Source: Gammaproteobacteria bacterium (GTDB lineage Bacteria; Pseudomonadota; Gammaproteobacteria; Burkholderiales; Gallionellaceae). Taken from it: a stretch of 64,000 nucleotides of DNA. The notes beneath the pieces were generated by a model that made no database searches, had not been told where the DNA came from, and saw nothing but the letters and a program-made list of their open reading frames with translations. Location of the stretch: positions 62,001-126,000 of the forward strand of contig JAHIZO010000006.1 of NCBI GenBank assembly GCA_018814405.1, written 5' to 3'. A program made the translations under genes and the position numbers. This document shows positions 22,226 to 34,013 of this stretch, in pieces (within the stretch, counting starts at the first letter, position 1; every line of letters begins with the position of its first letter).

Positions 22226-22579
22226 ACTGCTGTGCAGATTGAGGCTGGGATTTTGCTAGGTCGGCTACTCGGCCATAGCGGTCGGTCGCTGGAACTCACA
22301 GTGCTTCCGCTTCGTGCCATGACCAGTCAGTCAGAGTTGGAATTTCATTGCCAGTAAGCGGCCGTTGGCGCTATATATTTTTGTTCATTGCCACATCGCA
22401 GCTACTCCTCACTGGCATCTGCGTGTGCGTTGGACGAATGAGGTTAGAAATGTTCCGCCGTGTTGCGGTCGTATATGTACGGAAACATCAGTGGTAGAAT
22501 CGCCGCATAAGCACATAGCAGATTGGGCATCTGTCTCCACCCACAGATGGCGGCAACTGCAATGCTCGTTAGGTTGAAC
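22226..22579. other. Intergenic region between rsgA and the large kinase gene
   Basis: 354 bases without a supported gene. It holds a 15-base match to the TetR operator (22320-22334), an imperfect inverted repeat around 22450-22490 and a small hairpin with arms CATCTGT/ACAGATG at 22529-22550, just upstream of the start. I see no clear sigma-70 promoter or RNA gene. Confidence 0.5.
22320..22334. promoter_or_regulatory. Possible second TetR-family operator
   Basis: TGACCAGTCAGTCAG is identical over 15 bases to the reverse complement of the operator at 13014-13033 and keeps the TGAC-N6-GTCA core. It lies 245 bases before the start of the kinase/GGDEF gene. Binding by the same repressor is an inference. 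The repetitive CAGT composition raises the chance of coincidence. Confidence 0.35.
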
Positions 22580-25500
22580 ATGATCGAAACCCTCATTTCC
22601 AGTTCGGCGCACTACGACATTTTTCGAACCGTCGATTCAGTCTCTGGGCTCGCGGTAGTAGTAAAGCGTATTGCACAAGGCGATGATGCCGCAGCTTCGT
22701 GGTCAGAGTTACGCAACGAAGCGATGATTCTGGAGCGACTGCACGGTGTGCAGGGGTGTCCTCAACTACTACGGCTGGATGCCGTTCAGCGCCAGTTGGT
22801 AATTGAAGACTTTGGTGGCGTAGGCTTGGATAGTTCGGGCCTTTTGGGCCATGTCGAACTGACGCAGTTTTTAGTGCTGGCAGAGCGATTGGCCGATGCT
22901 ATTTCCCACATCCACGAGTGCGGTATCACGCATAAAGACATTGGTTCGGCTAACATACTGGTCTGCCTGAAAAACATGCAGATTCAGGTCATCGACTTTG
23001 GCTTGGCAACCACTTTTACCGATGAGCACCCTGCGTTCGAACACCAAAACAGAATTCGCGGCACCTTAGCTTACATCTCGCCCGAACAAACAGGCCGAAT
23101 GAACCGACCGGTGGACTACCGCACCGATTTGTACGCACTGGGTTGCACCCTGTATCACCTCGCCACGGGTATCGTACCGTTTACCGACACCGACCCGCTG
23201 ACTCTCATTCACGCCCATCTGGCGAGAATGCCCACAGCGCCAGACAAACTGGCACCGTGGCTGCCAAGCGTGCTCTCAGATTTGATTCTTGATCTGCTGG
23301 CCAAAGAGCCAGACAGCCGCTACCAAAGCGCTTCTGGAGTGGCTACTGATTTGCGCCTGTGTGCGCAACAACTGGCCCAAGGCGAAACGCTCGAAGCGGT
23401 ACAGCGCAAACAAACCGATCAAATGATCTCGCCGCGCCCACCGCGCCGTCTGTATGGCCGCGACACCGAGATCGCCGCTTTGAACAGTGCGTTTGCTAAA
23501 ACGCTGTTTGGTGGCGCGCAGTCGCTGTTGGTGGCGGGCTATTCGGGAGTGGGTAAAACCTCGCTGGTGCATGAAATTCACCCCAGCGTCACGGCGCACC
23601 AAGGCTTGTTCATCAGCGGCAAATTCGACCAGTTTTTAAGCCAACCGTTTTCAGCTCCGGCACAAAGTTTACGGCAACTGTGCCAGATGCTTTTGTCTGA
23701 TTCCGAACAGGCCATCGAACACTCGCGACTGCGCATTTCAGCTGCGCTGGGAGCCGATGTTGCGGCCTTGTTCGGTGTCGTACCCGAGTTGCAAGCCCTG
23801 CTGGGCCCGCAACAGTCCGTGGCAGAACTCGGCCCCGTCGAATCGCAAGTACGCTTGCGGAGTCTGCTGCTGGCCTTGATTGGTGCGGTGGCAGAACCTG
23901 AGCATCCACTGGTGCTGTTCATTGACGATTTGCAGTGGGCTGACCAGCCATCGCTCGAATTTATCTCCGCCTTGCTCCACGACGAACACCTCAACGGGCT
24001 GATGCTGATTGGTGCCTATCGTGATAACGAGGTTGATGCCGCCCATCCGCTCAGCGTTTTGTTGCGCAACTTATCGGCAGCGGGCATTGCAGTGCCCCAA
24101 TTGAAGTTGGACAGCCTGACACTGAGCGATGCCACCGATTTGCTCGCTGATATGCTGCACATGCCGCAACAGGCTATCTTACCCTTGTCAACCATCACCT
24201 ATGCCAAGACCGGCGGCAACCCCTTTTATACCCTCGAATTTTTAAATGCCTTGTACCGTGATGGCTTGCTGGAACTGAACCCGCAAACCCGTATGTGGCA
24301 ATGGGACAACGCCCTGCTGACAGCTCGCGAGGCTGCAGACAGCGTGGTCGATTTTTTGTCCCAGCGATTGTCCCGTCTGCCCCCGGAGACCCAGCAGGCA
24401 CTCCTGACTGCAGCCTGTTTGGGTAACGAGTTTGAACTGGGTGTCTTATCGGTTGCCACGGCCATCTTGCCTGAGGCGCTGACCGCGTTGCTGTCTCCCG
24501 CGCTGGAGCAGGGTATTGTGGTGACGCATAGCGCGGCGCGGTTTCAGCAGGCTGATGTCGGTTTGAACATTCGCTTTTGCCACGACCGTATGCAGCAAGT
24601 GGCTTACAACCTGGGCAATCCGGAACATCGGAGGGTTCTCAATTTGCACATCGCGCGGCGCTTTGCCGCCTGCGAAGCGCCTTCGGCTTTCAAAATTCGT
24701 GCGGCTCAACATTATGTGCAGGCTGGCACACTTCTGAATGATCTTGCCGAGCGCTCGGTGGCTCGCACGTTGATTACGGCGGCGGCCGTCCAAGCGCGCC
24801 AAGCCGGTGCTTTTTCCAGCGCAGAGCAGTTGTTGCGTGTCGCTATCGAACTGCTGCCCCCCAATTCTTGGGCTTGCGAACAAGTGGCGACCTTCTCGTT
24901 GTACGCCGAGCTGCATTTGGTGCTTTTTAGTTTGGCCCGCAATGCCGAGGTAGATGCCACCTACGCCGACTTGCAAACCCATGCTGTATCACCTGTGGCA
25001 CTGATCGAACCGACCTGTATTCAGGTAATGAGTTTTTCCAGTCGCGCTAACTACGGCGATGCAGTCACTCTGGCGAGTCAATTATTAGCCCAGTTGGGCA
25101 TCAATGTGCCCGCTGAAGATTTATTGATGGGCTCCCTGCAAGAAGAGTTGGGGCAGTTTTACGCTTACGTCGAAAGAGGTGCCTTAGACAAGCTGCCGCA
25201 AAGCCCCGCATTGACTGATGAGCAACGGATTGCCACCGCCAAGTTGCTGAGCCGGATAATACCCGCTGCATTCTTTGGACAACCGCTGGTGTCTCTTTGG
25301 TGCATTCTGCGCGGTTCCCGCCTGTGGGTCGAAGAAGGCTATTTTCCCTCGGCCAACTACATGATGGCTTGCATCTTGCTGCCCACCGTCGCTTTTCGCG
25401 ACGACTATGCCAACGGCTATCGCGCTGGACGTTTGAGCTTGAACATCTGCAAAGTACGTGACCAAGAGATGGCGATCGGTCGCGTCCAGCATGTGTTCGG

Positions 25501-27511
25501 ACTGTTCAATTGCCACTGGTTTGAACCGCTCGAATCAGCTGTTGAATATGCCCACGAAGCACATCAAATTCTTCGTCGGTTAGGTGATTTTGAAAATGCC
25601 AGCTTTATCTTTTTTACGTCGCTGGCGGCCATTTTTGAGTGCTGTGACAATATCCAAGAGGTTTCCGCAGAACTCGATACGGCTCTGCTGTTTTGTGAGA
25701 AAACGGGCAACCGTCACGCGATGGAATCTTTTGTTTCGTTTCGGCAACTGGCGCGTGCCTTGGAGGGGCGCACCACATCATCGGGCGGATTTGACGATGC
25801 TGACTTTTGCGAGAAAGCTCATGCACAAATGGTGCTCGGCAATCCGATGGCGCAAGCCTTTTATCACGCATACCGGGCGCTATCGGCCTGCCTGTTTGAC
25901 GATACACCTGCGCTCATTGAGCACAGCCAAGCCGCGATGACGTTAATTCCTAACATCACCGGGTTTTATCCGGTTGCGTTGATCAAGTTTTTGCACGCGC
26001 TGGCGTTGCTTGATCAGTGTGGCAGCACCGCAGTGCAAGACCGCCCAGCGCTGCTCGAACTTCTGGCCGCCGACCAAACTTGGCTGGCCCTGCGCGCCGC
26101 CGATGCTGAGCAGAACTTCGGTCATTTACATGATTTGATCGAGGCCGAGCACTACGATGCACTCGACCAACCGTGGCAAGCCCATCAGTCTTATGAGCGG
26201 GCGATGGCGCGCTCGCAAAAGCACCAACGGGCATGGCACCACGCATTGACGGTCGAGCGCTTTGCGCTGTTTCAGATGAAACGGGGGCAAGAGGTTACGG
26301 GTCGGTTATTGCTGGCCCAAGCACACAAGCTTTACCAGTCTTGGGGCGCCACCGGCAAAACTCAGCAGATGGAGACGCACTGGCCGTTTTTGGGCACACG
26401 CCAGTTCAGCAGCGATCACTACGATAGCCACACTGAACTGGACAGCAACGCCCTCTTGCACGCCTCGCAATCGCTGTCGTCCGAAACTTCACTGCCCAAG
26501 CTGGTTGCTATCTTGATTGAAGTGGTCAGCAAGATCACCGGTGCCACTGGGTGTGCTTTTTTGTTGTCTGACGATACAGGCCAGTGGTTTCTCGAAGGCG
26601 GTGCGCAAGGTACACAAACACTGTTGCGGCAAAACGCCACTGACTGTGTGGGGCGATTGTACTCGGGGGCTGTGATGCGTCTGGGACTCAAAACCGGCAA
26701 GCCGGTGGTCAGTGATAACGCCATCGACGACAAGCGTTTTGCCAGCGATGTCTATTTTCAGGGCATGGCCCAGTGTGCTGTGCTCGGATTTCCGGTGGTA
26801 GTACGTGGCCGAGCTGCCGGTTTTTTGGTTCTCGAAAATCGTCTGATCCGTGCCGCCTTTACTACCGAACAGGTGCAAAGCGTCTCGATGCTGGCCGTGC
26901 AGTTGGCGATTTCGATCGAAAACGCCCGCCTTTATGAATCACTCGAACGCAAGGTCGGAGAGCGCACCCGCGAACTCGAAGCTTCTAACGATAAACTGGC
27001 CGCCCTGAGCAGCACCGACGGTCTGACCGGAATTGCCAATCGCCGTCGCTTTGATGAGATGTTTGAAATCGAATGGAACCGGGCCAAACGCACCGGAAAG
27101 CCGCTGTCGGTGGCGATGCTGGATGTCGATTGGTTCAAAAAGTACAACGACCACTACGGCCATCAGGCTGGTGACGAGTGCCTGCGTCAAGTGGCTCGGG
27201 TATTTGCCGCCAATGTGCGCCGGAGCGGAGATCTTGTAGCCCGCTATGGCGGCGAAGAGTTCGTGATGATTGCCCCCGATGCCGACAAAAATGCTGCCCT
27301 TCGTATCGCAACACTAATCTGTCACGAGTTGGATCAACTGGCGCTACCCCACGAGATGTCGCCCTACGGCAACGTCACTGCCAGCATTGGCGTGGCGACG
27401 TTTTTTCCGACCCAACAGCAAAGCAGCCCGGAGATGTTGCTCAAACAGGCCGATGAAAGCCTTTTCAAAGCGAAAGAGTTGGGACGCAACCGTGCACTGG
27501 CAAGTGATTAA
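22580..27511 (+). CDS. Ser/Thr kinase - AAA ATPase - GAF - GGDEF multidomain signalling protein
   Basis: One 1643-residue cytoplasmic protein. Domains in order: eukaryotic-like protein kinase (1-265) with Lys29, catalytic loop HKD 118-120 and Asn125, DFG 139-141 and SPE 167-169, but no recognisable Gly-rich loop; an AAA/STAND-type ATPase with Walker A GYSGVGKT (320-327) and Walker B VLFIDDLQWAD (about 430); a long helical, TPR-like region (about 700-1280); GAF (about 1300-1450); a short coiled coil; and GGDEF with GGEEF (1557-1561) and an RSGD inhibitory site. It probably links phosphorylation to c-di-GMP synthesis. The start ATG 22580 has AGG seven bases before it. It has no operon neighbours, and its base use looks less G/C-rich than the surrounding genes, so it may have been acquired. 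Confidence 0.9.
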   Translation: MIETLISSSAHYDIFRTVDSVSGLAVVVKRIAQGDDAAASWSELRNEAMILERLHGVQGCPQLLRLDAVQRQLVIEDFGGVGLDSSGLLGHVELTQFLVLAERLADAISHIHECGITHKDIGSANILVCLKNMQIQVIDFGLATTFTDEHPAFEHQNRIRGTLAYISPEQTGRMNRPVDYRTDLYALGCTLYHLATGIVPFTDTDPLTLIHAHLARMPTAPDKLAPWLPSVLSDLILDLLAKEPDSRYQSASGVATDLRLCAQQLAQGETLEAVQRKQTDQMISPRPPRRLYGRDTEIAALNSAFAKTLFGGAQSLLVAGYSGVGKTSLVHEIHPSVTAHQGLFISGKFDQFLSQPFSAPAQSLRQLCQMLLSDSEQAIEHSRLRISAALGADVAALFGVVPELQALLGPQQSVAELGPVESQVRLRSLLLALIGAVAEPEHPLVLFIDDLQWADQPSLEFISALLHDEHLNGLMLIGAYRDNEVDAAHPLSVLLRNLSAAGIAVPQLKLDSLTLSDATDLLADMLHMPQQAILPLSTITYAKTGGNPFYTLEFLNALYRDGLLELNPQTRMWQWDNALLTAREAADSVVDFLSQRLSRLPPETQQALLTAACLGNEFELGVLSVATAILPEALTALLSPALEQGIVVTHSAARFQQADVGLNIRFCHDRMQQVAYNLGNPEHRRVLNLHIARRFAACEAPSAFKIRAAQHYVQAGTLLNDLAERSVARTLITAAAVQARQAGAFSSAEQLLRVAIELLPPNSWACEQVATFSLYAELHLVLFSLARNAEVDATYADLQTHAVSPVALIEPTCIQVMSFSSRANYGDAVTLASQLLAQLGINVPAEDLLMGSLQEELGQFYAYVERGALDKLPQSPALTDEQRIATAKLLSRIIPAAFFGQPLVSLWCILRGSRLWVEEGYFPSANYMMACILLPTVAFRDDYANGYRAGRLSLNICKVRDQEMAIGRVQHVFGLFNCHWFEPLESAVEYAHEAHQILRRLGDFENASFIFFTSLAAIFECCDNIQEVSAELDTALLFCEKTGNRHAMESFVSFRQLARALEGRTTSSGGFDDADFCEKAHAQMVLGNPMAQAFYHAYRALSACLFDDTPALIEHSQAAMTLIPNITGFYPVALIKFLHALALLDQCGSTAVQDRPALLELLAADQTWLALRAADAEQNFGHLHDLIEAEHYDALDQPWQAHQSYERAMARSQKHQRAWHHALTVERFALFQMKRGQEVTGRLLLAQAHKLYQSWGATGKTQQMETHWPFLGTRQFSSDHYDSHTELDSNALLHASQSLSSETSLPKLVAILIEVVSKITGATGCAFLLSDDTGQWFLEGGAQGTQTLLRQNATDCVGRLYSGAVMRLGLKTGKPVVSDNAIDDKRFASDVYFQGMAQCAVLGFPVVVRGRAAGFLVLENRLIRAAFTTEQVQSVSMLAVQLAISIENARLYESLERKVGERTRELEASNDKLAALSSTDGLTGIANRRRFDEMFEIEWNRAKRTGKPLSVAMLDVDWFKKYNDHYGHQAGDECLRQVARVFAANVRRSGDLVARYGGEEFVMIAPDADKNAALRIATLICHELDQLALPHEMSPYGNVTASIGVATFFPTQQQSSPEMLLKQADESLFKAKELGRNRALASD

Positions 27512-27804
27512 CCGACCCGTCATGGCACTTTCGATAAGGATTCTATTCACGACAAATAACCCCTCAACTATCCTGTCGATTACTCGTCAAAATTTCACGT
27601 CCCTACGAATTTGAACAGCCATTATTGGGATCGCCATAAAGCGGACGGATGGCAATGACGGGAATGGGTCGGAAGCGGAAGTAATACCCCCGAGTCCTAA
27701 CTGGCTGCTATGGCCGAAAAACAGAAGCCCCAACTCCCCCGGCTCTCACAACCCACCGCAAGAGCGAATCAAAAAGTGATCACCACAACTGCGCAGGTCG
27801 CGGT

Positions 27805-29142
27805 TCAGTCCGCCGCTTCCCCCGCCCCCCTGAGCTTGCGATACAAAGTCCGCTCACTCACACCCAAACGCTGCGCCAAGGTTTTGCGGTCGCCGGGAAA
27901 TTGTGCCGCCGCCCATTGCAGGTAGCGTTTTTCCAGACTGGCGAGCGGTGCGATCTCATTCAAGGGTTGGCCTTGCGGCAAGGCGTGCGTACCGCTTTGC
28001 AAACCATCCAGATTGAAGTGTTGTGGTTGCAAAGTATTTCCATCCAACATGATCAGCGCACGTTCCAGGATGTTGCGCAATTCGCGCACGTTGCCGGGGA
28101 ATTCATGGCGCATCAGCATCGCCATCGCTTCTGCGCTGATGACGATCTTTCTGCCGGGTGATAGTTGCGACAGCAGCGCGTCCGCCAGCATCGGCAGGTC
28201 TTCGCGGCGCTCGCGCAAAGGCGGTAGATCGATGGGGAATACGTTGATGCGGAAGTACAAGTCTTGACGGAAGGTGCCTTCGCGCACCATCTGTGCCAAG
28301 TCGCGATGGGTAGCGGCGACCAAGCGGAAGTCGGCGCGCAATGGCTCTACGCCGCCGATGCGACGGTAGGTGCCCGCCTCCATCAGACGCAGCAGTTTGA
28401 CCTGCAAGGACAGCGGTATATCGCCCACTTCGTCAAGAAACAAGGTACCGCCGCGCACCGCTTCCACCAGTCCGATCTTGCGTCCGGCCGCGCCGGTGAA
28501 TGCGCCTTTTTCGTAGCCGAACATCTCGCTCTCGAACAGCGTCTCCGTCAACCCCGAGCATTCCAGCGCGACGAATGGCGCAGCCGCGCGCGGACTCATG
28601 TCGTGGATGGCATGAGCGACCAGTTCTTTGCCGGTGCCGGACTCGCCCAGCAACAGCACCGAGCTTTCGTGCGCGGCCACGCGTTTGGCTAGCTCCAGCA
28701 TGCGATTGAACGGACGAGAGAAACCCACCATCGCCCGTTCTTCCCCCGCCTCGAGTCCGTGGCGCAGGTAGTGCATGGTCTCCATGTAATAGCGTGTGCC
28801 GCCGCGCGCATCCTTGACCGGCACCATCTCCACTTCTACATGCTCGCGCCCCGCCGAGGTGTGATGCACATGTAACACGCGGCTGGGTTCGCCGCTGGCC
28901 ATGGTTTCGCGCAAGGGGCAATTCTCGCCGGCCTGATCGCAGGGTTTGTCGTAATGGTGGGAGAGTTGGTAGCAGTAGCGTCCCTCGACCTGATCGCCCG
29001 CACCGAACTCCCGCCGGTAGGCCACGTTGGCCGCGACGATGCGGTACTGCGCGTCGAGCAATATCTTGGGCTCGGGGAAGCTGTTCAGCAGCTGCAACGT
29101 TTCAGCAGAGATCTTCGCTTTCATGTCATTTGAGGCAGTCAT
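27805..29142 (-). CDS. Sigma-54-dependent activator with PAS sensor and Fis-type HTH
   Basis: Enhancer-binding protein that activates sigma-54 RNA polymerase. From the ATG at 29142 it has 445 residues: an N-terminal PAS domain with a Cys/His cluster (C-x4-HH-x4-C-x6-C, about residues 57-75), an AAA+ domain with Walker A GESGTGKE, the sigma-54 contact loop GAFTGA, Walker [12 protein letters not shown] and arginine-finger region, and a C-terminal Fis helix-turn-helix ([18 protein letters not shown]). The start is uncertain: ATGs at 29187, 29124 and others are in frame and none has a good ribosome site. It is divergent from the octaheme operon and from a sigma-54 promoter at 29258, its most likely target. 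Confidence 0.9.
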   Translation of the reverse strand: MTASNDMKAKISAETLQLLNSFPEPKILLDAQYRIVAANVAYRREFGAGDQVEGRYCYQLSHHYDKPCDQAGENCPLRETMASGEPSRVLHVHHTSAGREHVEVEMVPVKDARGGTRYYMETMHYLRHGLEAGEERAMVGFSRPFNRMLELAKRVAAHESSVLLLGESGTGKELVAHAIHDMSPRAAAPFVALECSGLTETLFESEMFGYEKGAFTGAAGRKIGLVEAVRGGTLFLDEVGDIPLSLQVKLLRLMEAGTYRRIGGVEPLRADFRLVAATHRDLAQMVREGTFRQDLYFRINVFPIDLPPLRERREDLPMLADALLSQLSPGRKIVISAEAMAMLMRHEFPGNVRELRNILERALIMLDGNTLQPQHFNLDGLQSGTHALPQGQPLNEIAPLASLEKRYLQWAAAQFPGDRKTLAQRLGVSERTLYRKLRGAGEAAD

Positions 29143-29160
29143 GGCAGGCATGCTATGCCA
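29142..29160. promoter_or_regulatory. Possible activator-binding dyad
   Basis: TGGCA-N9-TGCCA enclosing GGCAT-GCT-ATGCC forms overlapping inverted repeats about 100 bases upstream of the sigma-54 promoter, a typical enhancer distance. It overlaps the likely start of the activator gene. Weak evidence; another dyad, TTATCCGATAA, lies at 29238-29248. Confidence 0.3.
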
Positions 29161-29248
29161 CATACGGCACATCAGGCAAGCAGACATTCCTTCATTGCGC
29201 CCGCCAAAAATCCGTATCCACATGAAGTAATTGATGATTATCCGATAA

Positions 29249-31110
<1,862 letters not shown>

Positions 31111-31160
31111 GATATCAAGCCAGCAGATTCAGAACAACGTTCACTAAGGAGGAAGGCAAC

Positions 31161-31706
31161 ATGCTGAAGGTCGTCTCAGGTATTTTCGTCGGTGCAGTCG
31201 TTGCCGCATTGCTTATCTACAACCTCGCAGCTGGCATAATGTTCCGCGAAGTGCCCAGCCAGTTCGGCATGGAGGAGACCATCGCGCGCATCCAGCACAA
31301 CGTACTGAAAGCAGGTAACGGCTGGGCATTGTCCGGTCTGCGCAACGCGGCCAAGCCGATCGAGATGAGCGGCGGCAACGTACTGCCGGTGATGATGATC
31401 GAAGCATGCAGCACCAATTATTCCGCGCCCATCCTCAAGGACGACTCGCTGCGCTTCCTCTCCAACCTGATGCCGTGCAAGATCTCGGTTTACAAAAAGC
31501 ACGATGGCAAGGTCTACATCGGCCTGATGAACGCGCAACTGATCGGCGGCCTGTTCGGTAGCAAAGTGGGCGACATCATGTCGCAGGTCGCGGCGGATCA
31601 GGCCAAATTCATCCAGTTCGACGCCAGCCAGCCCGCACCCGCGATGATCAAGAACGCGCCCGCTGCCAGTGGCGGCTCCGGTGGCGCAGCAGACGGTGGT
31701 TGCTGA
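31161..31706 (+). CDS. Membrane-anchored DUF302 protein
   Basis: A 181-residue protein with an N-terminal hydrophobic anchor (MLKVVSGIFVGAVVAALLIY), then a DUF302-like region (EETIARIQHNVLKAGNGWALSGLRN...VMMIEACSTNYSAPIL...SNLMPCKISVY), and a Gly-rich tail ending in Cys. DUF302 proteins are often found beside periplasmic sulfur or metal genes, but their activity is not settled. AAGGAGGAAGG precedes the ATG at 31161, 50 bases after the ccoG-like gene. It is expected to face the periplasm. Confidence 0.8.
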   Translation: MLKVVSGIFVGAVVAALLIYNLAAGIMFREVPSQFGMEETIARIQHNVLKAGNGWALSGLRNAAKPIEMSGGNVLPVMMIEACSTNYSAPILKDDSLRFLSNLMPCKISVYKKHDGKVYIGLMNAQLIGGLFGSKVGDIMSQVAADQAKFIQFDASQPAPAMIKNAPAASGGSGGAADGGC

Positions 31707-31740
31707 TATGCGCACCCCTCAATCCACACAAGGTGAGTTC

Positions 31741-33405
31741 ATGCTGCCGAATCATCCATCCGAGATGCTGACAACAAGATTCGTGCTGCCGATGCTGGCC
31801 GCAATCGGCCTGCTGGCCGCGTCAAACAGTTTTGCAGCCAACGCCAAGCTGGAGACCATCATCTCGCCAGCACAGGCGGCAACCGCAGACAGACCAACAA
31901 TAAAGTCCACCGCCGATCACAGCAAATTCAAACTACTGGATCGCGATTTCAAAACCGGCCCCGAGGTGACGAAAGCCTGCCTGACCTGCCACACCGAGGC
32001 CGCCAAGCAGGTGCAACACACCAAACACTGGACATGGGAATCGACCGATCCCAAGACCGGCAAGGTGCGCGGCAAGAAGAACATCATCAACAACTATTGC
32101 ACTTCGCCTGTTTCCAACGAGAACGACTGCATGGCCTGTCATGCGGGCTATGGCTGGAAGGATGAAAAGTTCGATTTCAAAGCCGAACAGAACGTCGACT
32201 GCCTGATCTGTCACGACCAGACCGGCACCTATCGCAAGCTGCCGGGCTTTGCCGGACATCCCGTGTACAAGCGCGTGGAATTCCCACACGGCTCGGGCAA
32301 GTTCGTCGAAGCGGTCGACCTGAAGAAAGTGGCGCAAAGCATCGGCATGCCCACACGCAGCAACTGTGGCTCCTGCCACTTCTTCGGTGCGGGCGGTAAC
32401 GGTGCGAAGCACGGCGATCTGGATAGTTCACTCAAGCATCCCGGAAAATATCTGGATGTGCACATGGATGAGAAGGGTTTGGATTTCTCCTGCACGACCT
32501 GCCATGTCACCTCGCATCACGAAGTCTCCGGCAGCCGTTACGACGCTGCGGCAGCAGTGAAAGGCCCAGCGCACATACGCGGCAAGAAAGACGAGACGCC
32601 AGCATCGTGCCAGTCCTGCCATAGCAACAAGCCGCACCACGAGGCCATGCTGAATCAGCACACCGAGAAGCTCGCCTGCCAGACCTGCCACATCCCGGAA
32701 TATGCGCGCAACCAGATCGGTACCGAGTCGAGTTGGGACTGGTCGCTCGCCACCACCATGGGGCTGGATGGCAAGCCGATGGCATATAAAGACAGCGCCG
32801 GACGACGCTCCTTCGACTCCAAAAAAGGTAAATGGGAATGGGACTCCTATGTCATCCCGGAATACCGCTGGTACAACGGCTATTCCGACTACAAGGTGAT
32901 CGGCGACAAGATCGACCCGAGCCAGACCGTGCACATCAACGAAGTGGGCGGCAGTGCCAACGATCCCGACTCGCGCATCTGGCCCGTCAAGGTGCATCGC
33001 GGCAAACAACCTTACGACAAGGTGAACAACTACCTCACCGTGCAACACACTGCAGGCGAAGACCACACCGCGCTCTGGCACAACTATGACTGGCAAAAAG
33101 CGATCGCCGCCGGCATGAAAGCGGCCAAGCTGCCCTACAGCGGTGAGTTCGGTTTCGTCGATACCGCGATGACCTGGCCGATCACCCACATGGTCGCGCC
33201 TAAACATGATGCGGTGGACTGCGCACAGTGCCACAGCAAGAACGGACGCCTGCAAGGTATCGAAGGGGTGTACATGCCCTCACGCGACAGTAACCGCTGG
33301 ATCGACATGATCGGCTGGACGCTGGTCGTGCTGTCTCTGTTCGGCGTGCTGATGCACGGCGCACTTCGCCTCTACTCCAGCAAGATGAAAGGACAACACA
33401 AATGA
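31741..33405 (+). CDS. Octaheme tetrathionate reductase-family cytochrome c with C-terminal membrane anchor
   Basis: Periplasmic multiheme cytochrome of the OTR family (relatives reduce tetrathionate, nitrite or hydroxylamine in vitro). From ATG 31741 (AAGGTGAG before it) it has 554 residues: signal peptide to about residue 33; eight CxxCH motifs at about 80, 130, 154, 209, 251, 290, 313 and 494; and a transmembrane helix at 521-542. An upstream ATG at 31708 lacks a ribosome site. The membrane helix and the overlapping cytochrome b gene suggest electron exchange with the quinone pool. Direction and substrate are not shown by sequence. Confidence 0.9.
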   Translation: MLPNHPSEMLTTRFVLPMLAAIGLLAASNSFAANAKLETIISPAQAATADRPTIKSTADHSKFKLLDRDFKTGPEVTKACLTCHTEAAKQVQHTKHWTWESTDPKTGKVRGKKNIINNYCTSPVSNENDCMACHAGYGWKDEKFDFKAEQNVDCLICHDQTGTYRKLPGFAGHPVYKRVEFPHGSGKFVEAVDLKKVAQSIGMPTRSNCGSCHFFGAGGNGAKHGDLDSSLKHPGKYLDVHMDEKGLDFSCTTCHVTSHHEVSGSRYDAAAAVKGPAHIRGKKDETPASCQSCHSNKPHHEAMLNQHTEKLACQTCHIPEYARNQIGTESSWDWSLATTMGLDGKPMAYKDSAGRRSFDSKKGKWEWDSYVIPEYRWYNGYSDYKVIGDKIDPSQTVHINEVGGSANDPDSRIWPVKVHRGKQPYDKVNNYLTVQHTAGEDHTALWHNYDWQKAIAAGMKAAKLPYSGEFGFVDTAMTWPITHMVAPKHDAVDCAQCHSKNGRLQGIEGVYMPSRDSNRWIDMIGWTLVVLSLFGVLMHGALRLYSSKMKGQHK

Positions 33406-34007
33406 GCAGCGTGAACCGTGTTTATCTATACAACCGCTATGAACGTTTCTGGCACTGGTCGCAGGCGCTACTGGTCATCTCCATGCTGATCACCGGCTTC
33501 GAGGTGCATGGTAGCTTCACGTTGTTCGGCTTCGAACAGGCGGTGAACCTGCACACCCTCAGCGCGTGGAGCTTGCTGACACTGTGGGCCTTCACCATCT
33601 TCTGGCAATTCACCACCGGAGAATGGAAGCAATATATTCCGACACTGAAGAAGGTGGACGCCATGGTGCGCTATTACGTATTCGGCATATTCAACCATGC
33701 GCCGAACCCGTTCCAGAAGACCGCAGAAAAGAAACACAACCCGCTGCAACGTCTCGCTTATCTGGCCTTGCTATCCATGATCTCGCCGATCATCTGGGGC
33801 TCGGGGCTGCTCTATCTTTTCTATTCAAGCTGGGCAAGCTTGGGACTGGATAGCTATCTAAGCTTGGGCGTTGTCGCCGTCATCCACACGGCAGGTGCAT
33901 TCATGATGCTGGCGTTCTTCATCGCCCACGTCTATCTCACCACCACCGGCCACACCCCTACCGCACACATCAAAACGATGATCACCGGCTGGGAAGAGAC
34001 TGACTAA
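33402..34007 (+). CDS. Membrane cytochrome b, partner of the octaheme cytochrome
   Basis: A 201-residue di-heme cytochrome b of the Ni/Fe-hydrogenase, formate-dehydrogenase-gamma or thiosulfate-reductase type. Four transmembrane helices are predicted (about 18-38, 52-72, 115-140, 155-180). Candidate heme His residues are in RFWHWSQ, NLHTLSAW, VIHTAG and FIAHVYLTTTGH. It overlaps the octaheme gene by four bases (ATGA) and ends the operon. It would connect the periplasmic cytochrome with quinones. Confidence 0.88.
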   Translation: MSSVNRVYLYNRYERFWHWSQALLVISMLITGFEVHGSFTLFGFEQAVNLHTLSAWSLLTLWAFTIFWQFTTGEWKQYIPTLKKVDAMVRYYVFGIFNHAPNPFQKTAEKKHNPLQRLAYLALLSMISPIIWGSGLLYLFYSSWASLGLDSYLSLGVVAVIHTAGAFMMLAFFIAHVYLTTTGHTPTAHIKTMITGWEETD

Positions 34008-34013
34008 GATAAC

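Noticed and set aside
22553-22580. GTTAGGT resembling an integron attC core near the kinase gene start
   Set aside because: No matching inverse core or attC fold is found upstream and no integrase is present; a seven-base match is expected by chance.
27710-27925. Short open frame after the kinase gene
   Set aside because: It overlaps the end of the sigma-54 activator gene on the other strand and has low-complexity composition. The 293-base gap 27512-27804 holds nothing else I can support.
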